From positions 1 to 64,000 of the forward strand of contig ONKD01000013.1 in NCBI GenBank assembly GCA_900318345.1: a DNA stretch of 64,000 bases. The letters run 5' to 3'. Position 1 is the first letter of the stretch. The number at the start of each line of letters is the position of its first letter. The DNA is from an uncultured Prevotellaceae bacterium. Lineage in GTDB: Bacteria > Bacteroidota > Bacteroidia > Bacteroidales > Muribaculaceae. Positions 17,695-25,876 of this stretch are shown one piece after another. The notes beneath the pieces were generated by a model. That model was not told the DNA's origin. It made no database searches and was given only the letters and a program-made list of their open reading frames with translations. A program made the position numbers and the translations under genes.

Positions 17695-19647
17695 ATGAAA
17701 AAAATGATTTTAGCTATGGCCATATTGATGGCTGCTGTGCCTGGCGTGAAGGCACAAGTGACTCACGGCGTGAACCGCGCCGACATGGACCTGAGCGTCA
17801 AGCCGGGTGATGATTTCTATGAGTATGCCGGTGGTGGCTGGATGAAGGCCAACCCGCTGAGCAAGCATCCCGAGTATTCTTCCTATGGCGTCTTTAACGT
17901 GCTCGCCGAGGAGAACGAGAACCGCCTGCGCGACATGTTCCTGGAACTGGGCAAGACCGATCACAAGTTCGGCACTGTGGACCAGAAAGTAGCCGACCTG
18001 TACAAGATGGCGATGGACAGCGACCGCCTCAACAAGGAGGGTAAGCAGCCGCTGATGGCTGATCTGGCCAAGATCAAGGCTTTCAAGAAGGCTGACCTGA
18101 CACGCTTCATTGCCGACCAGCATCTGACGTTGAGCAATCCGTTCTTCAGCATCGGCGTCGAGACCGACCTCAAGAACAGTGACATGAATGTGATGTGGCT
18201 CGAGGCCGGTACCAGCGGTCTGCCCGACAGGGATTACTACCTCAACACCGACGCCGACAGCAAGAAAATCCAACAGGCCTACAAGGATTATCTCGTGAAG
18301 ATGTTCCAGCTCGCCGGTTACAGCAAGAAGGAAGCCAACCGCGCTAGCAAGACCATCTATGACATGGAGTACAAGTTCGCCCAGGCCAAGATGAGCCGCG
18401 CCGAGGCCCGTGACTACACCAAGCTCTACAACATCCGCACGCTGGACCAGCTCCAGGCCGACTATCCCGCCATCAACTGGAAGGAATACTTCAAACTGAT
18501 GGGCACGCCCCAAGTGGAGTGGGTCATCCTGACCGAGCCCAAAGTGATGGCTGTGGCTAACGAACTGATGACCAAGCTCAGCGAGCAGCAGATGCGCGAC
18601 TACATGGCTGGTCTGCTCATCCGTGGCTCTGCCAACTACCTGAGTGACGAGTTCGGTGAGACTGCATTTGACTTCTATGGCCGCACCCTGAGCGGACAGA
18701 AGGAGCGCAAGCCCCGCTGGAAACGTGCATTGGGATTCCCCAACAGCCTGCTCGGCGAAGCCGTCGGCGAGATCTACGTGAGCAAGTATTTCGCTCATGG
18801 CAGCAAGGAGAAGATGCTGAAGCTCATCGGCGAACTGCGCAAGTCATTGGCCGCTCACATCGCTGGCCTGACCTGGATGAGCGAGCAGACCAAGATCAAC
18901 GCCCTGGTGAAGCTCAACGCCTTCACCGTCAAGATCGGTTATCCCGACAAGTGGCGTGATTACAGTGGCTTGCAGGTTGATCCCAGCAAGAGCCTGTATG
19001 ACAACATCAAGGCCGCTAGCCTCTATGAGACCCGCCGCAACCTCGACAAGATGGGCAAGCCCGTTGACCGCGACGAGTGGGGCATGACACCTCAAACGGT
19101 GAATGCTTACTACAACCCCACGACCAACGAGATCTGCTTCCCTGCTGCCATCCTGCAACCGCCCTTCTTTGATGTTGATGCCGACGATGCCACCAACTTT
19201 GGCGCTATCGGCGTGGTGATTGGCCACGAGATGACCCACGGTTTTGACGACCAGGGCCGCATGTTCGACCAGTATGGCAACATGACCGACTGGTGGACCG
19301 AGGAGGACAGCAAGAAGTTCCAGGAGGCTGCCGAGAAGCTCGCTGCACAGTTCGACCAGATCGTTGTGGTGAAGGACCAGCATGCTAACGGCCACTTGAC
19401 CCTGGGCGAGAACATTGCCGACCAGGGTGGCCTGCGCATCGCCTATGATGCATTCAAGACCACGCAGCAGTTCCGCGAGGGCAAGTTGATTGACGGCTTC
19501 ACTCCCACTCAGCGCTTCTACCTGAGCTATGGCCGCATCTGGGCCGACAACATGACCGAGGAGGCCATCTTCCAGCAGACCAAGAGCGACCCCCACAGCA
19601 TCGGCCGCTACCTTCGGTATCAAGGCTGGCGACAAGATGTGGCTTGA
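17695..19647 (+). CDS. M13 (neprilysin/PepO-like) metallopeptidase, C-terminus lost by frameshift
   Basis: The start at 17695 gives a signal peptide ending VKAQ. The zinc site is intact: HEMTH (511-515) and ENIADQGG (Glu572, Asp576). The substrate-binding NAYYNPTTNEICFPA is present. The family continues after HSIGRY with about 15 residues including a conserved Arg, then FG-x-K-x-GDKMWLDP and a final Trp. Here HSIGRY is followed by LRYQGWRQDVA and a stop. The true last segment, FGIKAGDKMWLDPADRAIIW, is still present in another frame at 19613-19675. About 44 nt are therefore missing at 19611-19613. The lost Arg corresponds to the substrate-binding Arg717 of neprilysin, so activity is doubtful. 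Confidence 0.9.
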   Translation: MKKMILAMAILMAAVPGVKAQVTHGVNRADMDLSVKPGDDFYEYAGGGWMKANPLSKHPEYSSYGVFNVLAEENENRLRDMFLELGKTDHKFGTVDQKVADLYKMAMDSDRLNKEGKQPLMADLAKIKAFKKADLTRFIADQHLTLSNPFFSIGVETDLKNSDMNVMWLEAGTSGLPDRDYYLNTDADSKKIQQAYKDYLVKMFQLAGYSKKEANRASKTIYDMEYKFAQAKMSRAEARDYTKLYNIRTLDQLQADYPAINWKEYFKLMGTPQVEWVILTEPKVMAVANELMTKLSEQQMRDYMAGLLIRGSANYLSDEFGETAFDFYGRTLSGQKERKPRWKRALGFPNSLLGEAVGEIYVSKYFAHGSKEKMLKLIGELRKSLAAHIAGLTWMSEQTKINALVKLNAFTVKIGYPDKWRDYSGLQVDPSKSLYDNIKAASLYETRRNLDKMGKPVDRDEWGMTPQTVNAYYNPTTNEICFPAAILQPPFFDVDADDATNFGAIGVVIGHEMTHGFDDQGRMFDQYGNMTDWWTEEDSKKFQEAAEKLAAQFDQIVVVKDQHANGHLTLGENIADQGGLRIAYDAFKTTQQFREGKLIDGFTPTQRFYLSYGRIWADNMTEEAIFQQTKSDPHSIGRYLRYQGWRQDVA

Positions 19648-19693
19648 CCCCGCTGATCGCGCAATCATCTGGTAATCATTAATTTGAAATATC

Positions 19694-19735
19694 ATATACT
19701 AAGCCCGCAACCATACTGTTGCGGGCTTAGTATAT
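19694..19735 (+). terminator. Terminator of the M13 peptidase gene
   Basis: A perfect 18-bp stem (19694-19711 with 19718-19735, loop of 6) lies 19 nt after the ancestral stop codon at 19673-19675. That distance supports the view that 19675, not 19647, was the original gene end. Confidence 0.75.
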
Positions 19736-19789
19736 AATATCACTACGTGATTATCAGTTGGCATTAAGCGAATTAACTCACATTGCCCT

Positions 19790-19814
19790 GTAGAGACGCA
19801 AATCTTGCGTCTCC
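19790..19814. repeat. Single palindromic GAGACGCAA repeat
   Basis: The perfect palindrome GAGACGCAA-ATC-TTGCGTCTC, preceded by GTA, is the same unit as the array at 24204-24340. The two sites bracket the second barrel cluster. Confidence 0.7.
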
Positions 19815-19843
19815 ATGAGCCCCGTTGCAGCGTTGTTCTGTAT

Positions 19844-19862
19844 TGCGGGTTGTCAACCCGCA
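19844..19862 (-). terminator. Possible terminator of the second barrel cluster
   Basis: TGCGGGTTG and CAACCCGCA pair around a single base. A one-base loop is too tight, so two inner pairs would open in RNA. It lies past the stop of barrel B at 19971, but the U run is weak. Confidence 0.35.
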
Positions 19863-19970
19863 TCCCGCGTCAGCCGCGGCTCCGTTCGTCAATCATTTTT
19901 AAATCAAATTCGCTGCCCGCCTGTAGGGCGGTTATTATCCCAGCAAATGACTTTCTATCAGCCTCATCCG

Positions 19971-22313
19971 TCAATTGCCGCCACCCATGCCGCCGCTTGA
20001 GGAGCCACTGCCGCCTCCTGAGCCGCCACCGCCCATGAGGTCATCGTTCTGGATGGTCGTGTTGGCCTTTTTCACCGAGGCCTTGAGCGACCCGAAGCGG
20101 AAACTTACCGAGATGTTAAAACTGCGCTGAATATACCTGCTGCGAGACCAGCCGATCACATCGCCCTGGTCGATGTCACGCGTGTAACTGTGGTACTTGG
20201 TGAATGGGTTTTGGGCCGACAGCTGGACCGTCAGGCGATCATCGCTCAGGAACGAGCGCTGCAGGGCAAAACCATGGAAGAACGTCGAGCCATTGGGATG
20301 GCCATACACGTCATACACTCCTGAGAACCACGTGCCGCCATAGGCCGACAACTCAATGCTCCAGGGCAGGTATTGGGTCAGGTTTGCGAAGATACTGCCG
20401 TTCAAGCGGTCATTCTTCAAGTTCAGCATCTTGCTCTTGTAATTGTTATAGCCAATCGAGCCATTGAGCATGATGTTGGTCTTCTCCGATGCCATCCACT
20501 GCACGTATGCCGACAGGCGGGTGGAGTAACTCCTCAGGTTGTTGGCATAGGTTGATACCTGCACCAAGCCGTCGGCCCACTTGACGGCACCGATGCCGTT
20601 ATTGCTGAACATGAAACTGGGTGACAGGTTAAGGGTCAGTTTGGAACCCACGCGCATGTATGTCAGGCTCATTGAGTGATAATGCACGCTGCCCAGGTCG
20701 CCATTGCCATAGCTACGGCTGGTGGGGCTCTCGACCACGACGGGGTTCAGGTAGTAGATGCTCGGGCGGTTGATGCTGGTAGCGTATGAGAACTTGAGGC
20801 TGTTGGCATCGTTGATCTGGTAACGCACGTTGGCGCTGGGCACCAGATCGTTGAGATGGGTCTCATAGGGCTCCTGAGTGCCGCCTGGATAGGTCGCGCG
20901 CATGTAACTGTGCTCATAGCGCAGGCCGGCACGCACCGACCACGGCCCGTTATGGTAGGTATACCTCGCATAGGCCGCTCCCACCTGGGTCACGTGCTTG
21001 TAGCGCGTGTCCATGTCGTTGTCGATGCCCAGGTAGTCGATCATGCTGTGGCTGCGGTTCATGCGGTACATGTATTTGACGCCGGTCTCGACGACATGTT
21101 TCTTCTCGGCAAAGGGGCGCGTCCAGTCGAGCTGGACAGTCTGCTCGCCGAAGTCTTCTTTACCGTCTTGATTGACACCGTCATAAGGCACGGGCATATT
21201 GAACTGGTCGCTGTATTGTGAATATTGCTTGTCCTTGCTGTGCGATGTCGTGAACATGTAGCTCAGCGTGATGGCCTCGCCCTTGCGGCGGGTCAGGCGC
21301 TGGTAGTCAATGCGGCTGTCCAGACTGTAGCCTTTCATCTTGGAGCGGTCGTCCATGTTATAGCTATATAGGGTTTCCCCGACCGCATCTCGCATCAAAC
21401 TGCTGGAAAAACCGTTATACCTATAGTTGTATAGATATCCGCCCAGTGACAACGACACGAGGTTCAGCGTGTCAGGTTCCCAACTGGCATTCAGATAAAC
21501 GTAGTTGGACGTCGATTTGCCCGCATCAGAGACACCCTCCTCAAGCAGTTCAGCGCCCCTCTCCCGATATTGGCTCAGCGCCGTGCTGGTGCTCTTTTGA
21601 TTATGTCCGTCACTGTAATAGGTGCCATAATCCACCGACATTACCACTTTATCGACCTGGGTGGTCAAGTCCAGCGAGCCGCTATAGTTGCCCATGTCAT
21701 CAGCACCGCCTCTGACCATGCCCGATACGCCCTTGAGGGTGGAGTTGTCGGCCATGACGATATTCAGGATAATGCTCGTCCCCTCAGCGTCATACTTGGC
21801 CCCCGGCTCGGTGATGACCTCGATGCGCTTGATGCTGCTGGCGGGCATCGACTTGAGCAGGTCCTTGGCGTTGCGCGAGAGCGTCGGGTCTGGGTGACCG
21901 TTGCGGAAAATCTTGAAGTCGGTCTGTCCATTCACGCGTATCTCATCGTTGGCGTCAACGGTCACCAGCGGCACCTTGCGCAGCATGGTTAGCACATTAT
22001 TGGTCTTGCTGTCAGGATCGGCCTCCACATTGTAGCCGATGCGGTCCACCTCCTGCTTGATGAGTTGACGTTGCGCTGTCACCTCCACATCCTTCAACTG
22101 GATGTTGTCAAACACGCTCAGCAGCGAGTCGTTTACCCAATCATCGTCATCACCACTGGTGGGAGCGGCCTGACGCGTCACCGAGGTCGTGTCATTCATC
22201 TGCTTAGTTGAGCAATTCAACGTATCTGTGCCATTGTTCTGTGCAAAAGCTGTCATGCCACACATCAACGCGGCGATGACACATAATAGCTTTGATATCA
22301 AAAAAGGTTTCAT
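19971..22313 (-). CDS. TonB-receptor-like outer-membrane beta-barrel protein (paralogue B)
   Basis: The ATG at 22313 gives a clean signal peptide (MKPFLISKLLCVIAALMCG to AFAQ); the start at 22334 adds seven residues. The 780-residue product has a short spacer, the acidic linker DDDDWVNDSLLSVFDNIQLK, a plug domain and an OMP_b-brl_3 barrel ending NISVSFRFG, then a Gly/Ser tail ending GMGGGN. From the linker onward it matches paralogue A closely, including long identical plug segments, but it lacks the approximately 95-residue N-terminal beta domain of A. It follows three ELL-linker membrane proteins, the same arrangement as cluster A. No SusD homologue is adjacent. Confidence 0.82.
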   Translation of the reverse strand: MKPFLISKLLCVIAALMCGMTAFAQNNGTDTLNCSTKQMNDTTSVTRQAAPTSGDDDDWVNDSLLSVFDNIQLKDVEVTAQRQLIKQEVDRIGYNVEADPDSKTNNVLTMLRKVPLVTVDANDEIRVNGQTDFKIFRNGHPDPTLSRNAKDLLKSMPASSIKRIEVITEPGAKYDAEGTSIILNIVMADNSTLKGVSGMVRGGADDMGNYSGSLDLTTQVDKVVMSVDYGTYYSDGHNQKSTSTALSQYRERGAELLEEGVSDAGKSTSNYVYLNASWEPDTLNLVSLSLGGYLYNYRYNGFSSSLMRDAVGETLYSYNMDDRSKMKGYSLDSRIDYQRLTRRKGEAITLSYMFTTSHSKDKQYSQYSDQFNMPVPYDGVNQDGKEDFGEQTVQLDWTRPFAEKKHVVETGVKYMYRMNRSHSMIDYLGIDNDMDTRYKHVTQVGAAYARYTYHNGPWSVRAGLRYEHSYMRATYPGGTQEPYETHLNDLVPSANVRYQINDANSLKFSYATSINRPSIYYLNPVVVESPTSRSYGNGDLGSVHYHSMSLTYMRVGSKLTLNLSPSFMFSNNGIGAVKWADGLVQVSTYANNLRSYSTRLSAYVQWMASEKTNIMLNGSIGYNNYKSKMLNLKNDRLNGSIFANLTQYLPWSIELSAYGGTWFSGVYDVYGHPNGSTFFHGFALQRSFLSDDRLTVQLSAQNPFTKYHSYTRDIDQGDVIGWSRSRYIQRSFNISVSFRFGSLKASVKKANTTIQNDDLMGGGGSGGGSGSSSGGMGGGN

Positions 22314-22358
22314 GATACTTGTCGGGTTAAGCAAAAGGCTTCATTATCTCTTCTTGAT

Positions 22359-22916
22359 TTATTGTTCTCTCTTTGCCAATTCGCGGACATCGTCCTCCAA
22401 ATCTGCAGCGCTCTTGTAGACTGACGATTTATCATATGTCACCCAGTATACAAACACAAAGATAGCAAAGAGGATCGCGGCAAACACTATCCTGCCGATG
22501 CCACTTGTGTCATAAATGATATCCACTAATATATAGAGGTAAAAAAAGAACAGTGCCAATAAGCTGGCAACTCTCCCACGCTTCCTATAGCGCAAAACCC
22601 CTTCAAGCTGTTCTTGTCGGGTCGCATGCTTGAACTTACCGACCCAGAGCTGGTCGATTACCGATAGGATCATGTACACAAGAGCAAAGACCGAAACAAT
22701 AATCATCTTGTAGCCCATTTGAGGCTCAATGGGGCGTCCATAGAGTGACAGCCACAGGTAATAAGTGATCAATGCAAGAGCGAACACCACACTCCATCTT
22801 GAAGTTTTCATAATCTTGGCAAGAGCTTGGTCAACACGCTCGCTCAACTCTTGCTTTGTATCGATGGCACCCTGATTATCACCACGGGCACCGACATTCA
22901 TCTTATCCTGTTCCAT
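22359..22916 (-). CDS. Small membrane protein, ELL-linker family, member 6 (divergent)
   Basis: A 185-residue protein with an N-terminal polar segment and amphipathic helix (ELSERVDQALAKIM), helices at about 42-58, 69-87, 114-134 and 142-159, and the C-terminus LEDDVRELAKREQ. The central linker (ATRQEQLEGVLRYRKRG) keeps the position but not the exact ELL...D motif, so this is the most diverged copy. Its 5' leader (AAAACCTAGAGATT before ATG) matches that of member 2, 13 kb away. It lies 45 nt upstream of barrel B, the same place that member 1 holds before barrel A. The function is unknown. Confidence 0.7.
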   Translation of the reverse strand: MEQDKMNVGARGDNQGAIDTKQELSERVDQALAKIMKTSRWSVVFALALITYYLWLSLYGRPIEPQMGYKMIIVSVFALVYMILSVIDQLWVGKFKHATRQEQLEGVLRYRKRGRVASLLALFFFYLYILVDIIYDTSGIGRIVFAAILFAIFVFVYWVTYDKSSVYKSAADLEDDVRELAKREQ

Positions 22917-22983
22917 AATCTCTAGGTTTTATTTGTCCTTATATATTTAACGCGCGATGGCATCAATTTGCAACACGCTAGCC

Positions 22984-23472
22984 TCATTTTTTTTCATCTT
23001 CCTGCTTGACAAGTTTCCGCAACCGATCAATTTCTTTATTCTGAAACCCGCTAAATATCAAGCCGAACAAAAACGCTATGGCTATAGCAATGGCGGCTTT
23101 CACGATTAGGAAATAATTGTGTTCCAAGGCTAAACGGATGGCCTGAATGGCAGCGAAAATAAGAATGGCGATTATACCCTTATATGTCGCCTTATCATAT
23201 AGGTGCAATAATTCCTTGGCATCTTCAATAGGCTCAACTGATTTAATGTAGATGTAATTGATGAGAATAATCGCCGTTAACAACATGATCACCAATAAAG
23301 TGGTGAGGTCCTCAATGACTGTACCATTAATCACCTTCCATGCTAGCTCAGCAATGAACACGCCTAAACCAAAGCCACAAAGCCATTTGTTTAAGTTTAG
23401 CTTTGAGTGATAATCGTCTTTGATGCGCTTCACTAGCTCTCGCTTCTCGATATTGATTTCATTCTGTTCCAT
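22984..23472 (-). CDS. Small membrane protein, ELL-linker family, member 7
   Basis: The ATG at 23472 (MEQNEINIEKRELVKRIKDD) is chosen by comparison with member 8; a start at 23511 is possible. The 162-residue protein has four helices (about 30-46, 56-76, 99-117, 122-141), the linker PIEDAKELLHLYDKATYK and the C-terminus IDRLRKLVKQEDEKK. Members 2 and 8 continue SEASV after EDEK. Here the A run is 8 long instead of 6, the frame ends at once, and the homologous SEASV-coding DNA survives unread after the stop. The function is unknown. Confidence 0.7.
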   Translation of the reverse strand: MEQNEINIEKRELVKRIKDDYHSKLNLNKWLCGFGLGVFIAELAWKVINGTVIEDLTTLLVIMLLTAIILINYIYIKSVEPIEDAKELLHLYDKATYKGIIAILIFAAIQAIRLALEHNYFLIVKAAIAIAIAFLFGLIFSGFQNKEIDRLRKLVKQEDEKK

Positions 23473-23526
23473 AATCTTCAGGTTTTTATAGCTTTTATCC
23501 TTTAGACGCACGCGGGCGTCAATTTG

Positions 23527-24069
23527 CTACACGCTGGCCTCACTTTTTTCTTCATCCTGCTTGACAAGTTCCCGCAACCGATTGATATCCTTGCCTTGGC
23601 GGGGCTTGACAAATATCATGAGAGCAATCAAGGCGACAGCCAAAGCCGCTACAATCACAGCCCACATCATCTCATGATTGATAATCAGTTTGGACAGAAC
23701 AAATACGGCTATGATGACTAGCATCACACTAACACACACCTTATTCTCTCTGGTGTCTCTATCGGTAGCTTCAAGCAAATCTTGAGCGGTCTCGGCATGC
23801 AGTACCCGCTTACTCCAATAAAATCTCCTGTAGTCGACTGCGATTAGCAAAATGGCATATATAATACAGAACGCCAAATAAATGGATTGTTCCAGTCCGA
23901 ACGTTCCTTCGGTGATTTTATCGTATAGAATCACAAAAGGGAAAAACGCTAGAAAAATGGTCTGGGCAATTCTCCACCACTTGTTTTTGGGCCAAATGGC
24001 GTTTTCATATACCTCCTTGATGCGCTCCATCAACTCCTGCTTCTCGATATTGATTTCTTTCTGTTCCAT
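23527..24069 (-). CDS. Small membrane protein, ELL-linker family, member 8
   Basis: The ATG at 24069 (MEQKEINIEKQELMERIKEV) is preferred over 24108 because the preceding AAACTTGAAGATT leader is conserved with other members. The 180-residue protein has four membrane helices, the linker AETAQDLLEATDRDTRE (close to the AETPQELLAAHDR of member 5) and the C-terminus INRLRELVKQDEEKSEASV. It is the first gene of the second cluster; its upstream region contains the 55-bp tandem repeat. The function is unknown. Confidence 0.72.
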   Translation of the reverse strand: MEQKEINIEKQELMERIKEVYENAIWPKNKWWRIAQTIFLAFFPFVILYDKITEGTFGLEQSIYLAFCIIYAILLIAVDYRRFYWSKRVLHAETAQDLLEATDRDTRENKVCVSVMLVIIAVFVLSKLIINHEMMWAVIVAALAVALIALMIFVKPRQGKDINRLRELVKQDEEKSEASV

Positions 24070-24203
24070 AATCTTCAAGTTTTTATAGTTTTTGCTCCTT
24101 AGACGCAAACACTCTCACAAAAACTACATCAATATCAAACTTTTTCCCAAAAATAAATTGGTCCTATATGCTCCTAAAGTCCTTATCGCCCCTTCAGCCG
24201 CCT

Positions 24204-24340
24204 GTAGAGACGCAAAATCTTGCGCCTCCAAGAGGTGTATTGTGGCGACTTCTAACGAGTAGAGACGCAAAATCTTGCGCCTCCAAGAGGTGTATTGTGG
24301 CGACTTCTAACGAGTAGAGACGCAAAATCTTGCGCCTCCA
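24204..24340. repeat. 55-bp tandem repeat, two and a half copies
   Basis: The unit starts GTAGAGACGCAAAATCTTGC and is repeated exactly at 24204, 24259 and 24314; the third copy stops after 27 nt. Each unit opens with the imperfect palindrome GAGACGCAA/TTGCGCCTC. It lies between the second membrane cluster and the symporter gene. Confidence 0.8.
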
Positions 24341-24370
24341 ACCATGAGGCATTATCAAAAACTTGATTGT

Positions 24371-25738
24371 TTATTCTTCGTCTACCTCCTTCTCGTGATG
24401 GTCGAGACGGCCACCGTACAGGTAATGGCGTGTCTCGCGGGAGATGACGTTGCTCAACAGCAGCAGTGCCACGAGGTTAGGAATGGCCATGAGCGCGTTC
24501 ATGCAGTCGGCGGCGTTCCAAACCACGTCAAGGCTGATGATGCTGCCCACAAAGACCATGGCGACAAACAGGATGCGGTAACCCAGCATCCAGCGTTTGC
24601 CCTTGAGGTATTCAACGGCGCGTTCGCCATAATAACACCAGCCCAGGATCGTGGTGAACGCAAAAGTCAACAGGCCGAAGGTCAACAACGGCGTGCCGAC
24701 GTAGGGAATCTTGGAAAATGCGGCCTTGGTCAGGGCTGCGCCGTCGGTGCTGCTGATGTCGGGGTAGGCGAGGATAGAGCTCACAATAACCAGTCCTGTG
24801 AAGGCACAGATAACGACCGTGTCCCAGAATGTGCCGGTCGATGATACAAGGGCCTGGCGCACGGGATTGCGAGTCTGGGCAGCTGCAGCGACGATGGGCG
24901 CTGAACCTAGACCCGACTCGTTGCTGAACAGGCCTCGGGCAATACCCATGCGGGCAGCAACGATCACCGTGGCGCCCACAAAGCCGCCGCCAGCAGCCTG
25001 AGGCGTGAATGCCGACTCACAGATGAGCTTGATGGCGGGCCAAACGTACTGGCCGTTGGCAAACAGGATATAGATGCAACCGATGACATAGAAGAACGCC
25101 ATGAACGGCACCAGAGCGCCACACACGCGGGCGATGCTCTTGATACCGCCCAGCAGAACAAGTGCTGTGAGCAGGCACACGATACCGCCTGTGATCCAGG
25201 TGGGAATGTTATAGGACTCGTTGGCAATCGTCGAGATGGCATTGGCCTGAACTGTGTTGCCGATGCCAAACGACGCCAGCGCGGTGAACAGGGCAAACAG
25301 CACGGCGAGCCATTTCCAGCCCAGGCCGCGCTCCAGCGCGTACATCGGGCCGCCCAGCATGCGGCCATCAGCCGCTTTCACGCGGTACTTGATCGCTAGC
25401 AAGCCCTCGCTGTACTTGGTAGCCATGCCAAACACGCCCGATAGCCAGCACCACAGCACTGCGCCAGGACCGCCCAGCGCTACAGCCGTGGCGACACCCA
25501 CGATATTACCCGTGCCGATGGTGGCCGCTAGTGCCGTAGCCAATGCGCCGAACTGCGACACGTCGCCCGTCGAGTCTTTGTCTTTACTGATTGACAGGCG
25601 GATGGCAGTAAGCAACTTGCGTTGTGGCACGCCAAGCCTGAAGGTGAGATAGATGTGGGTTCCTAACAGCAATATAATCATGGGCCAACCCCACAGGTAG
25701 CCGCTCAATTCTGCAAAAAAGTCATTCAAGGTCTCCAT
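24371..25738 (-). CDS. Sodium/alanine (AGCS-family) symporter
   Basis: The ATG at 25738 is used; a TTG one codon earlier is less likely. The 455-residue inner-membrane protein matches the AGCS family (AlsT, GlyP, CycA-like alanine/glycine carriers): FGALATALAATIGTGNIVGV in the first third, GGPGAVLWCWLSG, and a later stretch ARGLFSNESGLGSAPIVAA that carries the family signature. About 10-11 membrane helices are visible. It should take up alanine or glycine with sodium. The C-terminus is a short acidic tail. It is divergent from the secreted protein gene at 25877 and probably monocistronic. Confidence 0.9.
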   Translation of the reverse strand: METLNDFFAELSGYLWGWPMIILLLGTHIYLTFRLGVPQRKLLTAIRLSISKDKDSTGDVSQFGALATALAATIGTGNIVGVATAVALGGPGAVLWCWLSGVFGMATKYSEGLLAIKYRVKAADGRMLGGPMYALERGLGWKWLAVLFALFTALASFGIGNTVQANAISTIANESYNIPTWITGGIVCLLTALVLLGGIKSIARVCGALVPFMAFFYVIGCIYILFANGQYVWPAIKLICESAFTPQAAGGGFVGATVIVAARMGIARGLFSNESGLGSAPIVAAAAQTRNPVRQALVSSTGTFWDTVVICAFTGLVIVSSILAYPDISSTDGAALTKAAFSKIPYVGTPLLTFGLLTFAFTTILGWCYYGERAVEYLKGKRWMLGYRILFVAMVFVGSIISLDVVWNAADCMNALMAIPNLVALLLLSNVISRETRHYLYGGRLDHHEKEVDEE

Positions 25739-25786
25739 CAATGCATGATCGTTTTAAGGTTGAAAGTGCAAAGATAGTGATTTTAG

Positions 25787-25817
25787 TTGTAAGTTTTTGG
25801 TTTTATTATTATTTTTG
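25787..25817 (+). promoter_or_regulatory. Promoter of the secreted protein gene at 25877
   Basis: TTG (25787-25789) is followed after 20 nt by TATTTTTG (25810-25817), leaving a leader of about 55 nt. Confidence 0.55.
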
Positions 25818-25876
25818 CGCTTTGAGTCTTTAAACCGTTAATAGTTATTATATAAACCTCTTAAAAAAGTAACTTT

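Noticed and set aside
17710-18798. 362-codon open frame on the minus strand
   Set aside because: It is antisense to the M13 peptidase, which has an intact zinc site and signal peptide.
6409-24069. A classic polysaccharide-utilisation locus (SusC/SusD)
   Set aside because: The two barrels lack the CarboxypepD_reg domain, no SusD-like lipoprotein is adjacent, and only one glycoside hydrolase is present.
24204-24340. Possible CRISPR array
   Set aside because: Repeats and the sequence between them are identical in each 55-bp unit, so there are no distinct spacers, and no cas gene is near.
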